A DNA stretch of 64,000 bases from Leptodactylus fallax (GCA_947044405.1 CAMRHE010000028.1:5551001-5615000); one strand, 5' to 3'. Counted from the stretch's first letter, positions 24,230 through 37,084 are shown. Notes: generated by a model from the sequence alone, not told the origin. Translations and numbers: made by a program.

Positions 24230-24470
24230 TTCCCCATGTAGCGAAACGTTTTTTTTCTGCAGCGTTTTTCATTGCGCTTTCGCTGAGCTTTCCTATGCAT
24301 ACTTTCTGCCCATATTATACCTATAGGAAAAACGCCAGCATTTGCACAGGTATAATTGACATGCTGCAATTTAGAAAAACAAAATGTGTGGATGGGATTA
24401 GCCAGAATCCCATACACTTTGCAGGTACTGTAAAATGCTGCGTTTTCGCAACGTGGGGCTTTAGCCTTAA
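24230..24470. repeat. GGCCCCACGTTGCG-family palindromic repeat
   Basis: The left end TCCCCATGTAGCGAAACG and the right end CGTTTTCGCAACGTGGGG are inverted. The interior has TATAATTGACATGCTGCA. It directly abuts the 49-bp array. It is probably a non-autonomous DNA transposon. Confidence 0.6.
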
Positions 24471-24540
24471 TCCTAACTTTATAATTTTTGAAGCAAATTA
24501 TTAACCCATTGCCACATAGTCTGACTGAAAGATTGGATTC

Positions 24541-24850
24541 TTTAAAGAGGACCTGTCAACTCTACAGACATTGGTTTTATTCTCACATTACCTATAACAA
24601 ATGTGGAGCATCTTTTCTTAGACCTTTAGATTGTGCTGTTCCTCTGTTATCCCTCCTGGAAATGTATGCGTTAATGCACATCTGAGCCTCACCATTCTTC
24701 TTGCTGTTGGGGTGTGTCAGTCTGGTAATATGAGCTATGATTGGATAGGGTCAGAGTGTGTAAAGACACCCCCCATCTGGCAACATCTATTTAATGAATA
24801 CATTTCTCGGAGGAATAACAGAGGAATGACACAATGTAGAGGTCTAAAAA
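24541..24850. mobile_element. T2-type MITE-like repeat
   Basis: Starts with TTTAAAGAGGACCTGTCAAC. An internal inverted pair is formed by CTCTGTTATCCCTCCTGGAA (24651) and CGGAGGAATAACAGAGGAAT (about 24809). Similar phrases flank the nest at 33730-37840 and occur near 27655. The right end is not certain. Confidence 0.5.
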
Positions 24851-25094
24851 ATTGTTATAGGGAATATATTTATTTACTGTAGCAGGATTGCAGCCCGGTC
24901 GTCTTTCGGATAGCTTGTATTCTTTTCTAGGCACATATACAAGCCAATGACTCTTCCCATTGCAATATAAAACTGCAGGAAAACTAAAAATCACCTTAAA
25001 ATTGTCAGTAGATGCTCTATATGTTACATCTATCAATCCTATCTTTAGGTGAAGGATAAAATATGAATTAGTGATATGTAATATATAATGATAT

Positions 25095-25262
25095 CACAGT
25101 CGGGGTGTAGCTATGGGGGGTCCAGACGGGTGTACCAAGGCCCTGGTGCAGGAAGGGGCCCAAAGGCTACAAAAATACAGCAGTATTATAAGTGTCAGAT
25201 AGTATGTAGGGGCCTGGCACATATTATATATTGGGACCCTGGAACAAGTAAATCATCTGATC
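25095..25262. mobile_element. Degenerate hAT-like end (GGGTGTAGCTATGGGG)
   Basis: CAGTCGGGGTGTAGCTATGG resembles the CAGAGGCGTAGCTAG end of the hAT element at 34197, and is followed by GGGCCC-rich sequence as in that family. No second terminus or target duplication was found. It is probably a decayed copy. Confidence 0.4.
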
Positions 25263-25781
25263 AAAGTACCTAGAGATTTACATAGATTAACCCTATACAA
25301 TATGTATAGCATCCATATTCACTCTGGGCATTTGAGTGTTAACCTACAGACCTGGCATTATTAACCATTAGAATCTATACATAGCATCGCATACATCACA
25401 TCCACAACACATAGGATAATTTGATTCCAGGAAGGACATTCAATTGACATCTCGCAACAGTATGAAAATCTTCACGTCTGTTCCAGAAGCCACCGTGACA
25501 CAGATTATTTAACCCTTTTGGTCACGCCTGATCTCTTCTGGGAAATAAAAAGCGGCTGATGCAAGTTCAGGCTTACGAGCGTACCGATAGAAGGAAGTAA
25601 ATTAACAATTAGACGGCGCTCGCTACATTTAGCCCTTATCCAGTGTTTATTTTTAGCATTATATAAGGTTCACTGTGCACATTATGGTTGAAAGATGATC
25701 CATGCCTTCCAGTGTATTCCTAAATGAGAGGCAAAGTGGCAGAGAAGGTTGAAGGGCGGTGCATTATGGGAAAAACAGAGT

Positions 25782-25793
25782 GGGGGGGGGGGG
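25782..25793. repeat. G12 homopolymer
   Basis: Twelve consecutive G residues in otherwise mixed sequence. Confidence 0.9.
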
Positions 25794-27469
25794 TTATTTT
25801 GGGGAAACGGGATCCTGATTTGTCAGCGCTAACAGTTTTGTCACTTGAGATTCTCCGAAGGACTTTTTTGTTTGCAAGGTTTTGTAAATAAGCGAATTTG
25901 TGTGCGTTCCCTGAGTGCTTGATGCGCTCCGCACACAAATAAATCATTAAGTGCTTGTACACAGTGCGCGTATTAAGAGCAATAAGCCCTTTTCGTTATC
26001 TGCATGGGGAGGTAGTACAATTAGGAAAGCTTTAGAGAACCCCGCTGTCGGCCCATGTTGCAATGTACAAGGTTTGCTTAACTATAAGATGCAGGAAGAA
26101 AGGTCTCCTGACATTCATTATACATGGTGTTCGCGGGTGATAGAGGACAGACTTGGCTCCGCTACACTAATGGGAGCCTGTTATAACCAGAGGGGTAACA
26201 TGAAGCTCCTGAGCCCCAATGTAGAATCTGTATGAAGCCCCCCAACTATAATATATTGTTTATGGTACTGGTCTTATTATTTTGGGAAGCAATGCTTTAT
26301 GGTCCCCCAAAACTGCTGACAGTGCTATATGGAGGACAAGAAGGAGGGTCAGTGGACATGGAGTGATGGTCGTGCAGGCTCCGATCACTATGGTGCCTCA
26401 ATTGCAAGTGCCCCAGGCTCTCTGCACTGAATGTTCACCAGCCTTTCGCCTCTGCTGCAAATGACGATTTTAGGTTCCAATAAGGAGACCACCAAATCAC
26501 TGGCAGCGCCACATTCCCATAGAGTGCTGTTATATCACAAATGCAATATATACTGAACACAAACTTGCCGACTCTCTCCGTTTGGGAGGCTGCCTCAAAA
26601 GGTTCCCTGAAACAATGGGTAAATCTCGCAAGCCGTGGCGTGGCTTTAATAGCCGGTTACTTGAGCTGATGATCGAGCCAATTATTGGGAACACTCCCAA
26701 TAACTGGCCATGTGGAACAAACAAAAAAAAAATTATCTGTTTACATAGTGTAAACTGGGATGTATTGCTGACAAACAATGAAACTGGATGGGGGAATCTT
26801 TATGGGCCTAGGTAAAAGATCACCCGATGTAAACAAGACCGATTGACGCTCATCCTTCTCTGCATAGGTCCGTGTCATTGGGCCTTTCATCGGAAACCCA
26901 TGCAAAGGCTGCATTTTACTGTGTAGGGGACTTTTACTGGTTGGAAAGAGGTAGCCACGCTTTAATTAATTTAACCCTAAACACACAAGGGCCGATTAAA
27001 CTTCTTTGATGGCTGGCAGTCTGTGCATGGTAAATTCATGAGCCCTGCCCTCTGGCTTGTGAGCCTTTAGTTACATCCCTGCATTCTGCTAATGTAGAAT
27101 TGAGGGCAGTGGGATGGGGGATTGGGGGCAATAGGATGGAGGAATTAACTAGAAGGAATGCAAATGTTGGCATGTCTCCTCGAGACTTATAACTTCCGCT
27201 CCCCAGCAATGTAAGGTCATTTTGCTCCAAACATGCCGGCCCGTTCTACATGTTGTGAACATAACCTAATACACCGCTATTAGTAGCTGCGGTATACAGA
27301 ATATATCATTACTGTAAGTCGCTTCACGTGTACAACCTTTGCACAAACGTCTTCCCTTGGCTGTCATCCCTTCTTAAGATAACATGGACACAAATGACAG
27401 AGCTGTGGTAATCTGTGTGAGCGAGGCGGTACTCTCTCCTCACTGCACCAGTCCCATTAGGCTGAGTTC

Positions 27470-28440
27470 ACACAGGGCCATAGAAACAAGGGTGGAAGAT
27501 TCAGGTCAGACACATTTCTTGCAAAATGAGATAGATTTCTGGGAGATCCGCAGGATAATTTAGGCCTCGTGTACACGGCGATGCTACGTACACAGTAGCT
27601 CAGAGATACTATGATTCCCAGAGTATTGGTAATACCCCACGGTCAATATTGTCATTAATTTTTAGGAGAAATCACAGAGGAACGGCACAATGCAAAGTTG
27701 TGAGAAAGTAAAGCAAGTACTTACTAAAAAGGCATGTCAGGAGGGCCGATAGGAAGGAAAAATCCAGGAGAAAACAGGACACTATGGGGCACATTTATTA
27801 AATAGTTATACTTTTTGGCTTAAAAAAAGTCACAAACTGGCAAAGGGTCTGGGTTCATCAGTCCAGCCAGATTAATGATCATTTATAGGAGTTTACATGA
27901 AATCTCTGCCAGCAATGAGTTGGTGTAGAGTGCAAGTGCATGACCCGGCAGAGGGTGCACCTGATTTATGAGGAGGCATGTGCTTCATCATAAGTGCAGT
28001 GCACCCTCTGTCAGCAGAGGAGATGAGAAGACTGGCGCTCTATGAGAAGTTCAGGACCTTAGAGGGATGGTGTACAATACTGTGATATAACAACAGCAAA
28101 AATAGAAGCCAGGCACCGCCCATGAGGAACTATACATTACACAGTGCATTACTTCCTTTCTATGACCTGATAACACAGAATATTTGATGTCCCATTGATG
28201 TTAGAGGAATTGAGGAAAATAGTTTACACCCTATAGTTTTGGAGATCCATCCAGGGGCCTGGATATCTTTCTTGAAAGGGAATATCCAGGATTAGAAAAC
28301 ATGGCTGAATTCTTATGACATCAAACTTGTTGGTCATATGACAATTCAAGTAAACTGAGCTGCAGCATGGCCATGTGACCAACGGATGTGATGTCACTTC
28401 CTGAGATGAAGAAAGAAGCCAGGACTAAGAATATGACTAA
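27470..28440. other. Intronic stretch with undelimited repeat fragments
   Basis: Contains short phrases shared with other repeats, for example TTTTTAGGAGAAATCACAGA near 27660, which resembles 24805 and 37795. No complete element, gene or RNA could be defined. Confidence 0.4.
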
Positions 28441-28757
28441 ATGGAGAAATGCTTGTTATATGAAAGAATAAGCATAACTGAGTACCTTTATGTATGTTTG
28501 CACCATTTTTACCATTTTTTCCTTCCATACAATTTTCAGGCTCATGTAAGACTTCCTGTTTTACACTTCATGGTTGTGGGAGTGTTTTTCAAGGCAGTCC
28601 CTCCCAGCATCCGCTCACTGCACCCACTAGTAGTTTTTCATTCAAACTCAGTACACCCTATGTGCATGTATATATATATGTATTTGTGTTTATATTTACC
28701 TATATACAGTATATGTGAATGTATGTGTATGTATAGCATTTAAGAACATGTATTTAT

Positions 28758-28758
<1 letters not shown>

Positions 28759-28795
<37 letters not shown>
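28759..28795. repeat. (TA)n microsatellite
   Basis: About 18 TA dinucleotides in an AT-rich context, preceded by irregular TATG repeats. Confidence 0.95.
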
Positions 28796-28798
<3 letters not shown>

Positions 28799-28847
28799 CT
28801 GAGAATGTCACACAATCTGGTCCCATGATACAGGACATCACAATAGT

Positions 28848-29042
28848 AAGGCTGTGTTCACATGGTACATTTTTGTTCAAAAAACATATGTGTAGTTATT
28901 GGAATACCACTTACGTTTTTAAAAAGTGCAGACAATTTTTGAAACCTGCAGATGCACTTTTAGAAGTCACATACATTGTTCAAAACCGCATGCAATATTC
29001 CAATTTTTGAGCAAAAATGCACCATGTGAACACAGCCTGAGC
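28848..29042. repeat. Short palindromic MITE, GGCTGTGTTCACATGG ends
   Basis: The left end GGCTGTGTTCACATGGTACA is the inverse of the right end TGCACCATGTGAACACAGCC with one mismatch. The whole 195-bp element can fold back. It is non-coding. Confidence 0.75.
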
Positions 29043-29799
29043 AGAACCCTACATGGGGCTGATGATCATGCTTTCATATCTATGGCACATGTTGCTCATC
29101 TCCTTCACTCTCCCTTTGCATCTACCATGCTGCCAGCCCATCAGTGTCCATAACATCCTCCCCCACTCATGGAAGAATACCTGTCTGATGGAGGAAAGGG
29201 AGAGGCTTGAAGAGTTAAAAAAATAAATTAAAAAATGTGTTTCTCTACCTGTCCCTGCGGCCTCTAAACAATGCTGTGATCATCTAGATGTGTGAAGCAG
29301 GTGTCGACTTCCCAGGTCATCAGGACCAGCCCTCCCCTCCTCCTGGCTGCTCTGGTAATCAATAAAGTTTAGACAAATGTTGCCATCATCAGTAATGACA
29401 TCATGGTGAGTGTGGCTAACAACTGAGGTAATTTGCACAATGAACAGCATGTGATCAAGATCAGTAAGGAAGTGATTGTAGCAGGGATTGTGTTACTCAC
29501 ACAGTTCTGAAAAAGGGTAGGAAATTTTTATGTGGTCTCCATTAGAAAAAAATTATTAAAAAAAAATCTCCGTTAAAAAAAAATCTCAGAAATCCCCTTT
29601 AACATTGGGCAGTTGGCATCCTCCTTAATTTTTTTTTTCTTTCCTCTGGATTAACATGGTAAAATTATAGATTGAAATTGTGGATGTATTTGTATTTTAT
29701 CCAACAGTATCCACGACGTATTATGTTACATTATATATTTTTATATTTTTTTATATGGAGTTTTTTTTTTTATTTATTGACCTCCAGAATACATACAGC

Positions 29800-30030
29800 A
29801 ATGCAACAATTGAGTAATTTACTACTTAGTAATTTACTATTTTATAATCTAGTATTTAGTTGTTTTTTTTAAATTTAGTAATTTGTGATTTTGTATTTTA
29901 GTATCTAATAATTTAATATTTTATAATTTATAATTTTTTTAAATTTAGTAATTTGTAATTTAGTATTTTAGTATCTAATAATTTAGTATCTAATAATTTA
30001 CTATTTTATAATTTTGTATTTAGATACTTA
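29800..30030. repeat. AT-rich degenerate ATTTAGTA repeat
   Basis: Irregular repetition of roughly 10-bp A/T units such as TAATTTAGTATT and TAGTATCTAATAATTTA. G and C are nearly absent. Confidence 0.8.
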
Positions 30031-30860
30031 GTATTATATTCCCCGTTTTTGTATATCGCCACAATAAGAGCGTTAATCTCAGGATACGGAAATTGGGCTG
30101 TGGTCACATTAAGGATTCTGTTTGTAGGTTCTTGACTACTTATCTGCAGAATTTGGCCATTTATTTTACACCACATCTAAAATTTAATAATAGTGTCTTT
30201 CATGAGTTATTACTGGAGATATGTAAAGTTTTAACAATCTGCTAAGATTTTAGAAATGGCCCAGGCCCCGGTATTTTATTACAGAGGTTGTAAATCACCG
30301 GCACTATCTATACTAAAGCGGAAATTCTGCATATTATAGGAAAGGCAATCCATTCTGCTGAATGCTGAGAATTATCTGTAAGAGTGAGTATCGGCTGCGG
30401 TTGGTTTTATGGCCGGTGGAGGTTTCCACATTAAATACAGAGGCTTCCAACCTCCAGGCAGAGGATTCCTCAGTAGGAGGTTCTGGAATTGAACCTTTGT
30501 AACGAAAATATGTCAGTCTGTTTTCTTCTCTTTTCTGTTTCTTCCTGCGGAAGCTGCGATGGCCGAGTATTAGAAGCTTAGATACGGGGGGAGGTAGGAA
30601 AATCAATGTACTGTCTAATCACATTTATTTCTAATTTTATATACACCCATTATGAGTCAGGGGGTTATAGGGGGAAAGGCCCGAGACCCCTACCCCCCGG
30701 GGAACCTAAGAAACAAAATAAAATATTGTACAAACCCTGGTATTATCTGAGAATTATATTTCGGTATTATATATCTGGGAACTATATATCGGTATTATGT
30801 GGGCTGTTTAAGGGAGTATTGTTTGGGTACTGAATTTTATTTCGACAATATTTGTTAGTA

Positions 30861-31880
30861 TTATGTGGGCTGTATATGGTAGGATTACATTGTCTTTACA
30901 CAGAAGCATTAAAACATTATCTGTGCACTATTTGGTGGTATTATGTGGACTATATATGGTAGGGTTGCATTGTCTATATACAGAAGCATTAAAACATTAT
31001 CTGTGCACTATTTGGTGGTATTATGTGGGCTGTCTACGGTAGGATTACATTGTCTCTATACAGAAGCATTATAACATTATCTGTGCACTATTTGGTGGTA
31101 TTATATGGACTATATATGGTAGGGTTGCATTGTCTATATACAGAAGAATTATAACATTATCTGTGCACTATTTGGTGGTATTATGTGGGCTGTCTAGGGT
31201 AGGATTACATTGTCTCTATACAGAAGCATTATAACATTATCTGTGCACTATTTGGTGGTATTATGTGGGCTGTCTAGGGTAGGATTACATTGTCTATATA
31301 CAGAAGCATTAAAACATTATCTGTGCACTATTTGGTGGTATTATGTGGACTATATATGGTAGGGTTGCATTGTCTCTATACAGAAGCATTATAACATTAT
31401 CTGTGCACTATTTGGTGGTATTATATGGACTATATATGGTAGGGTTGCATTGTCTATATACAGAAGAATTATAACATTATCTGTGCACTATTTGGTGGTA
31501 TTATGTGGGCTGTCTAGGGTAGGATTACATTGTCTCTATACAGAAGCATTATAACATTATCTGTGCACTATTTGGTGGTATTATGTGGGCTGTCTAGGGT
31601 AGGATTACATTGTCTCTATACAGAAACAATATAACATTATCTGAGCTCAGTTTGGTGGTATTATGTGGGCTATATATGGTAGGACTACATTGTCTCAATA
31701 CAGAGCATTGTAACATTATTTGTGCACTACTTGCTGGTGTAATGTGGGCTTCATATGTCAGAATGATATTGTCTCTATACAGAAGCATTATGTTATTAAT
31801 TAGGCACAGTTTGGTGGTACAATCTGGCATTATTTTAGCACTGTTTGGTGGTATTATGTGGGCTGTATAACACATAATTA
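30861..31880. repeat. 80-bp satellite, 10 regular plus 2-3 degenerate copies
   Basis: The unit starts TTATGTGGGCTGTCTAGGGT and includes CAGAAGCATTATAACATTAT and CTGTGCACTATTTGGTGGTA. The CTGTGCACTA phrase falls at 31001, 31081, 31161, 31241 and so on, exactly every 80 bp. Two unit types alternate, and the segment 31051-31295 is identical to 31371-31615, which is a four-unit (320-bp) higher-order repeat. Units decay to the right of 31660. Confidence 0.95.
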
Positions 31881-32067
31881 TATGATCATTATACAAAAGT
31901 ACTATGGTATTTGGTTACTATTTGGTGGCACTATGTTGACTGTATAGAGAAGTATTATTGGATTATTTCAGCAGTATTTGCTGGTATCATGTGTGCTGTA
32001 TATAGCATAATCATGTGGACATACTGTAATATGTAGACTACATATAGCAAAATAACATTGTCACCAT

Positions 32068-32326
32068 TAGAGATGAGCAAATCGAAGCTAACGAAGTGGA
32101 ATTCAATCCGCATTTCAGGAAATATTTGATTTGCATCGAATGTGGATTTCCTCACGCTTCATGGTAATGAATCGCATTTTTTCATAAAATGGCTGCTGCA
32201 CGTTAGGACATGGGGCAAGGAACTCTGGGAAAGTGGGATCACCCACAAATGAATTTGGATCGAATCGTATCGGAAAATTTGTCGAAGCTGCCGAATCGAA
32301 TTTTTTTAAAAATTCGCTCATCTCTA
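32068..32326. mobile_element. hAT MITE, TAGAGATGAGC family (259 bp)
   Basis: The ends TAGAGATGAGC and GCTCATCTCTA are inverted repeats. The flanks GTCACCAT (32060-32067) and TTCACCAT (32327-32334) are an 8-bp target duplication with one mismatch, which is diagnostic of the hAT type. Internal GAATCGAA-type phrases are shared with copies at 46832 and 55542. It inserted at the tail of the 80-bp array. Confidence 0.85.
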
Positions 32327-32406
32327 TTCACCATACAGCAGTATTATGGTATTATTTTAGCACTATATGATGTTTTTACTTTATAAAGACCATATATGGC
32401 AAAAAT

Positions 32407-32425
32407 ATAAATAAATAAATAAATA
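32407..32425. repeat. (AAAT)n microsatellite
   Basis: A short AAAT tract of about five units. Confidence 0.8.
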
Positions 32426-34622
32426 ATATAGCATCCCACATAGTGGAAAAATAGTACTGCATGACAGTTGCCTAAAAACATTGCCTAATCATTATACTAG
32501 AGATTTTTGCTGCAAACTTTTTGGCTACCATTCGATAACTTTGAGCACCCACTGAACCCAGGAAATTCCTTGAAGTAAATCTCACAAATAACTTGCATGT
32601 TGAAGAGGTTTTTAGGAATTAGAAAAAAAAAAGTTTTGAAAACAGCTCCACTATTGTCCGGTGGCTTTATCTGGTATTGCAGTTTATCCCTAGTCAAGTG
32701 TGGCTGCTATACCAGAGCTCATAGAGGACCCCGGGGTGTATACATGTAACATTAGGGTCACAATAACACCGAGTGCCCAAATAAACCCTTATAAAGAATG
32801 CATTTAATATATCTGACATTAAAGTCTAGCACGGCACATGGATTGTTTGAGTGAGGGAAGAAGTGATGGGTGAGGGGGTGGCTGCTCTAGTTTCTTACAT
32901 TTTAATTCTGCTCTTACATTATGACTAATGCAAAATCATATTGTTATTTTCTGTACAATAGTCAGTTTCATGATCCGAAAGCTGAATTACCATATGGGAA
33001 TACATATGTTTGTACACACTGCAACAAGTCCATGTTCGTACTCATATACATCCCACATGGCTCGCTTTATTGCTATAAATATATTGTGATTGTTCTCATT
33101 CTCACATGTGGTTTATATGGGCGGGGATTGGGTAAGCTCCCCCTAGTGGTGGCTTCAGGCAGGCGGAATGTTAAAGTGTATGCCGAGTTATAAAACAACT
33201 TGTCATAAACGAATCGTACAGGTGACTGTAAGAAACTTTGTCATATATCTTATTAAAGAAAAATGCTCCATTCTCCATTTACCAGCCTGTGTTACTTATA
33301 ACATAGAAGTCATAGAAGTCTATGGAGAGGAGAGTGTCCCAATGATGAGGCCCCCAGTTATCATACAATCCTCACCTGTAAATAGATCGTGAAAGTGTTT
33401 CATGAGAAAACTTCTAACTATAGGGAACACGGGATCACACATAGGTTGTGGTTTTAGACCAGGGCTTCATGATCAATTTTTGTGCAAATCCTTAGAATTT
33501 GGTGTATATAAAATGATATGGCTATATACTATATTGTATATACTTGTATACTTGTGGTTTACTGTTACATATTATGCTACTACATATATATATTCCCTTG
33601 ACTTGTGTAAATAAACATTCTATATTCTCTGTTTTCTATATTTCAGCAGCAAAATAAAATAATGAATCTAACCGTGTAAAAAATTCTGATTTATTGTATA
33701 AAATAATGATTATTCCTCTACTCACCTTTTAAAGGTTTTGTTCCCCTCTTTACTTGTCTGTTCTCTTAAATTATTGTATCACTTACCTTTTCTAAAAAAA
33801 TACTGTGTAGTGATGGCCTTCTGTTATTCCTCCTGGAAATGTATGAATAAATAGACCTGGGTGTTATCCGTCTTTAATGGGAATGTATCAACATTTTTAT
33901 TTATTTATTTATTTTTTATTTTCTGATTGTAGATTTTTTTTTTATTCTATTTTCTGTAGAGGATTATGGGAGCAGCCATCTTCCCTGAGCCTCTCCTCTG
34001 CTCTGTTAACTGCATTTAGTGATCTGCTTTACAGCGTAGTCATGGCCATAGGCAGCAATAGTCGCAAGCTAACTGAATGAAGTCTATGGGAGAGTTTTTT
34101 AGATATGCTCTGTGCAGGGAGGAGGAGGAGATAAAATGTGACATCATCTGTTGTCAGTAGTGATGTAATGATAGGCCAGAGGTGTTCTCTTCTATTCAGA
34201 GGCGTAGCTAGGGGTTCGGCACAGGGGGGGCAAACATATCCAAGTGGGCCCCTACCTGGGTATACGATGTTATCACTATACGGTGACCTTATACCGGCTG
34301 TACACAGGGCTCTGCATACAGTTGAAGTAAATACAGTACAGGAAATGTTGTGACTTCTCTAAATGTAATCGTTCACATTTCTCGTCTCCTCCATCTGGAC
34401 CGCCATGACCACTTCTTCCAGCCGCCACTTGTCTCTGTAAAGTTTGCAACACAGACATCTTTGGCTCCTCACTTTTCCAGACACCTGACCCACATTTCCC
34501 TTGCCTATACAAAGTCCCCATCCTGCTGCTACCCCCTATTATAAAATACATGATATAAAAATCTCCTGTAAATGATTGATACCCGCATTATGTATGTAAT
34601 TAACAATGCCCCTTTGTGCCCC

Positions 34623-35967
34623 TTAAAGGGATTGTTCGGGATCAGAAATATTAATGCAGGCAGCAGGCCAGGGTTGTAAATAAAAATGCACTGATACTTA
34701 CCTGCATCCCCGGCCTCTGTCCCTGCCCTGGGACAGCCATCACCTTCACTGCAGTGTATAAGGAGCGGCTGCAGCACTGATGTAAAGTTGACGGGACCGC
34801 TGCAGCCAATCACCGCTCTCTACAGTACAGCAGTATATAGTGTTGGGCCGCTGCAGCCAATCACCGCTCTCTATAGTACAGCAGTATATAGTGTTGGGCC
34901 GCTGCAGCCAATCACCACTCTCTACAGTACATCACTATATAGTGTTGGGCCGCTGCAGCCAATCACCGCTCTCTATAGTACAGCAGTATATAGTGTTGGG
35001 CCGCTGCAGCCAATCACCACTCTCTACAGTACAGCAGTATATAGTGTTGGGCCGCTGCAGCCAATCACCACTCTCTATAGTACAGCAGTATATAGTGTTG
35101 GGCCGCTGCAGCCAATCACCACTCTCTACAGTACAGCAGTATATAGTGTTGGGCTGCTGCAGCCAATCACCACTCTCTACAGTACAGCAGTATATAGTGT
35201 TGGGCTGCTGCAGCCGATCACCGCTCTCTACAGTACAGCAGTATATAGTGTTGGGCCGCTGCAGCCAATCACTGCTCTCTACAGTACAGCAGTATATAGT
35301 GTTGGGCTGCTGCAGTCGATCACCGCTCTCTACAGTACAGCAGTATATAGTGTTGGGCCGCTGCAGCCAATCGCCACTCTCTACAGTACAGCAGTATATA
35401 GTGTTGGGCCGCTGCAGCCAATCACCACTCTCTACAGTACAGCAGTATATAGTGTTGGGCCGCTGCAGCCAATCACCACTCTCTACAGTACAGCAGTATA
35501 TAGTGTTGGGCCGCTGCAGCCAATCACCGCTCTCTACAGTACAGCAGTATATAGTGTTGGGCCGCTGCAGCCAATCGCCGCTCTCTACAGTACAGCAGTA
35601 TATAGTGTTGGGCCGCTGCAGCCAATCGCCACTCTCTACAGTACAGCAGTATATAGTGTTGGGCCGCTGCAGCCAATCACCGCTCTCTACAGTACAGCAG
35701 TATATAGTGTTGGGCCGCTGCAGCCAATCACTGCTCTCTACAGTACAGCAGTATATAGTGTTGGGCCGCTGCAGCCAATCGCCACTCTCTACAGTACAGC
35801 AGTATATAGTGTTGGGCCGCTGCGCTTCTGCTGTTGTGACATCTCGCTGCAGCCTCTCTGTATACAAGCAACGGTGACAGACAGCCCAGTGCAAGTAAAG
35901 GGGGAAAAGTACATTATAACGCTCGCCTGCTGCCTGCTTTAAAATTTATCATAGCGCAACCCTTTAA
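34623..35967. mobile_element. T2-type MITE carrying a 51-bp satellite
   Basis: Bounded by TTAA on each side (34623-34626 and 35964-35967) with inverted TTAAAGGGATTG and CAACCCTTTAA ends. Between the ends lies a 20-copy 51-bp array, leaving about 170 bp of unique sequence on the left and 140 bp on the right. Tandem arrays carried inside MITEs have been reported in Xenopus; this looks like the same phenomenon. Confidence 0.8.
34797..35827. repeat. 51-bp minisatellite, 20 copies
   Basis: The unit begins CCGCTGCAGCCAATCACCGC and continues TCTCTACAGTACAGCAGTAT then ATAGTGTTGGG. The unit is exactly 51 bp (17 codons) and lacks stops in three of the six frames, so open frames of 319-384 codons appear on both strands. 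These are not genes. Units differ at a few positions only. Each contains a CCAAT pentamer and TATATAG about 27 bp downstream. Confidence 0.96.
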
Positions 35968-36124
35968 ATTAATAGTGCCCCTCAATTAATAATACTCCTG
36001 TATGCCCCCTTACATCAATAATCCCCCCTGTATCCCCCCCAAAAAATACTCCTGTATGCCTGCTTAAATTAATAATTCCTCAGCTAATAATGCCCCCTAA
36101 TTAATCATTCTCCTCTATATTCCC

Positions 36125-36561
36125 TTAAAGGGGTTGTCCAGGAAATGCAGAACTGGGGCAGGAGGCGGGGGGAAGGTGAAACATAAAAAAAAAAACAAAA
36201 AACAAAACATACTCTCAAGTCCCCGGCGCTTCTGTGTCCCCCATTGCTGTCAGGTCCAGTGTCGCCCAGGGGCTTGTTCTGGCGGAAGTCCTTGCTGCAT
36301 GTGTCCTCAGCGGTCACAGGAAAGGACCCGGGACGTCACTCGCATATGTCACTGGTGACGTCCCGGGTCCTTTTTCTGTGACTTCTGAGGCCACTTGTCC
36401 TCAGCAGTCACGTGTGGCAAGGACTTCTGCCAGAACAAGCCCGTTCGACTTGACAGCGGTGGGGGGTATTGGAGCACTGGAGACAGGTGAGTATGTTTTT
36501 TTATGTTTCACCTTCCCTGACCTACTGCCCCATTACTGTAATTCCTGGACAACCAATTTAA
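36125..36561. mobile_element. Palindromic T2-type MITE (437 bp)
   Basis: TTAA flanks (36125-36128 and 36558-36561) enclose two inverted arms of about 200 bp. GTTGTCCAGGAAATGCAGAA on the left mirrors TACTGTAATTCCTGGACAAC on the right, and GGACCCGGGACGTCAC mirrors GTGACGTCCCGGGTCC near the centre (about 36345). The arms are diverged at roughly one base in ten. It sits inside the hAT element at 34197-37471. Confidence 0.85.
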
Positions 36562-37084
36562 ATCAATAACGCCCACCTTAAATTATTATAGCCCAATACC
36601 CTCTTACACGCTTCCATAAATACTGCCTCCCAATAGCCCCCTTATATTAATATTGCTCCTTATAATAATAATGCCCCTGCTTGTCCTAATGACCCCTTAT
36701 GGATATAGAATCTTAATATTTTTCAGGCCTCCCCCCTCCCCAACAAAACAAAACAATACTCACCTGCCTAAGATTCCCTTGCTCGGACTTGCCACCAGGC
36801 ACGTCTATGTCCCAGCTCAGGCGCCACTATGTAGCGGTGTAATTGCACCCGCCTGTGCCAGGACGCTGACATCTTAATTGTCAGTAGGGAACCTGTAAGC
36901 TGCAAGCCACTACGAGCCTGTGGCCTACAGCGGTCCCTGTAGAAGGGCACTATTACTGTAATAGTGAGCTGATTGCGCCCCCCACAGGTTATAGTCCCCT
37001 CCCCTACATCCCATATACTGGTTCCCTGTATAGTTATACTGTACTTACAGAGCAGTGATGGGTGGGCGGGGCCTCCTCTTATAG

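Noticed and set aside
34788..35942. Long open frames (384, 345 and 319 codons) as a repeat protein gene
   Set aside because: They arise because the 51-bp satellite unit is 17 codons without stops in three frames. They coexist on both strands and end where the array ends.
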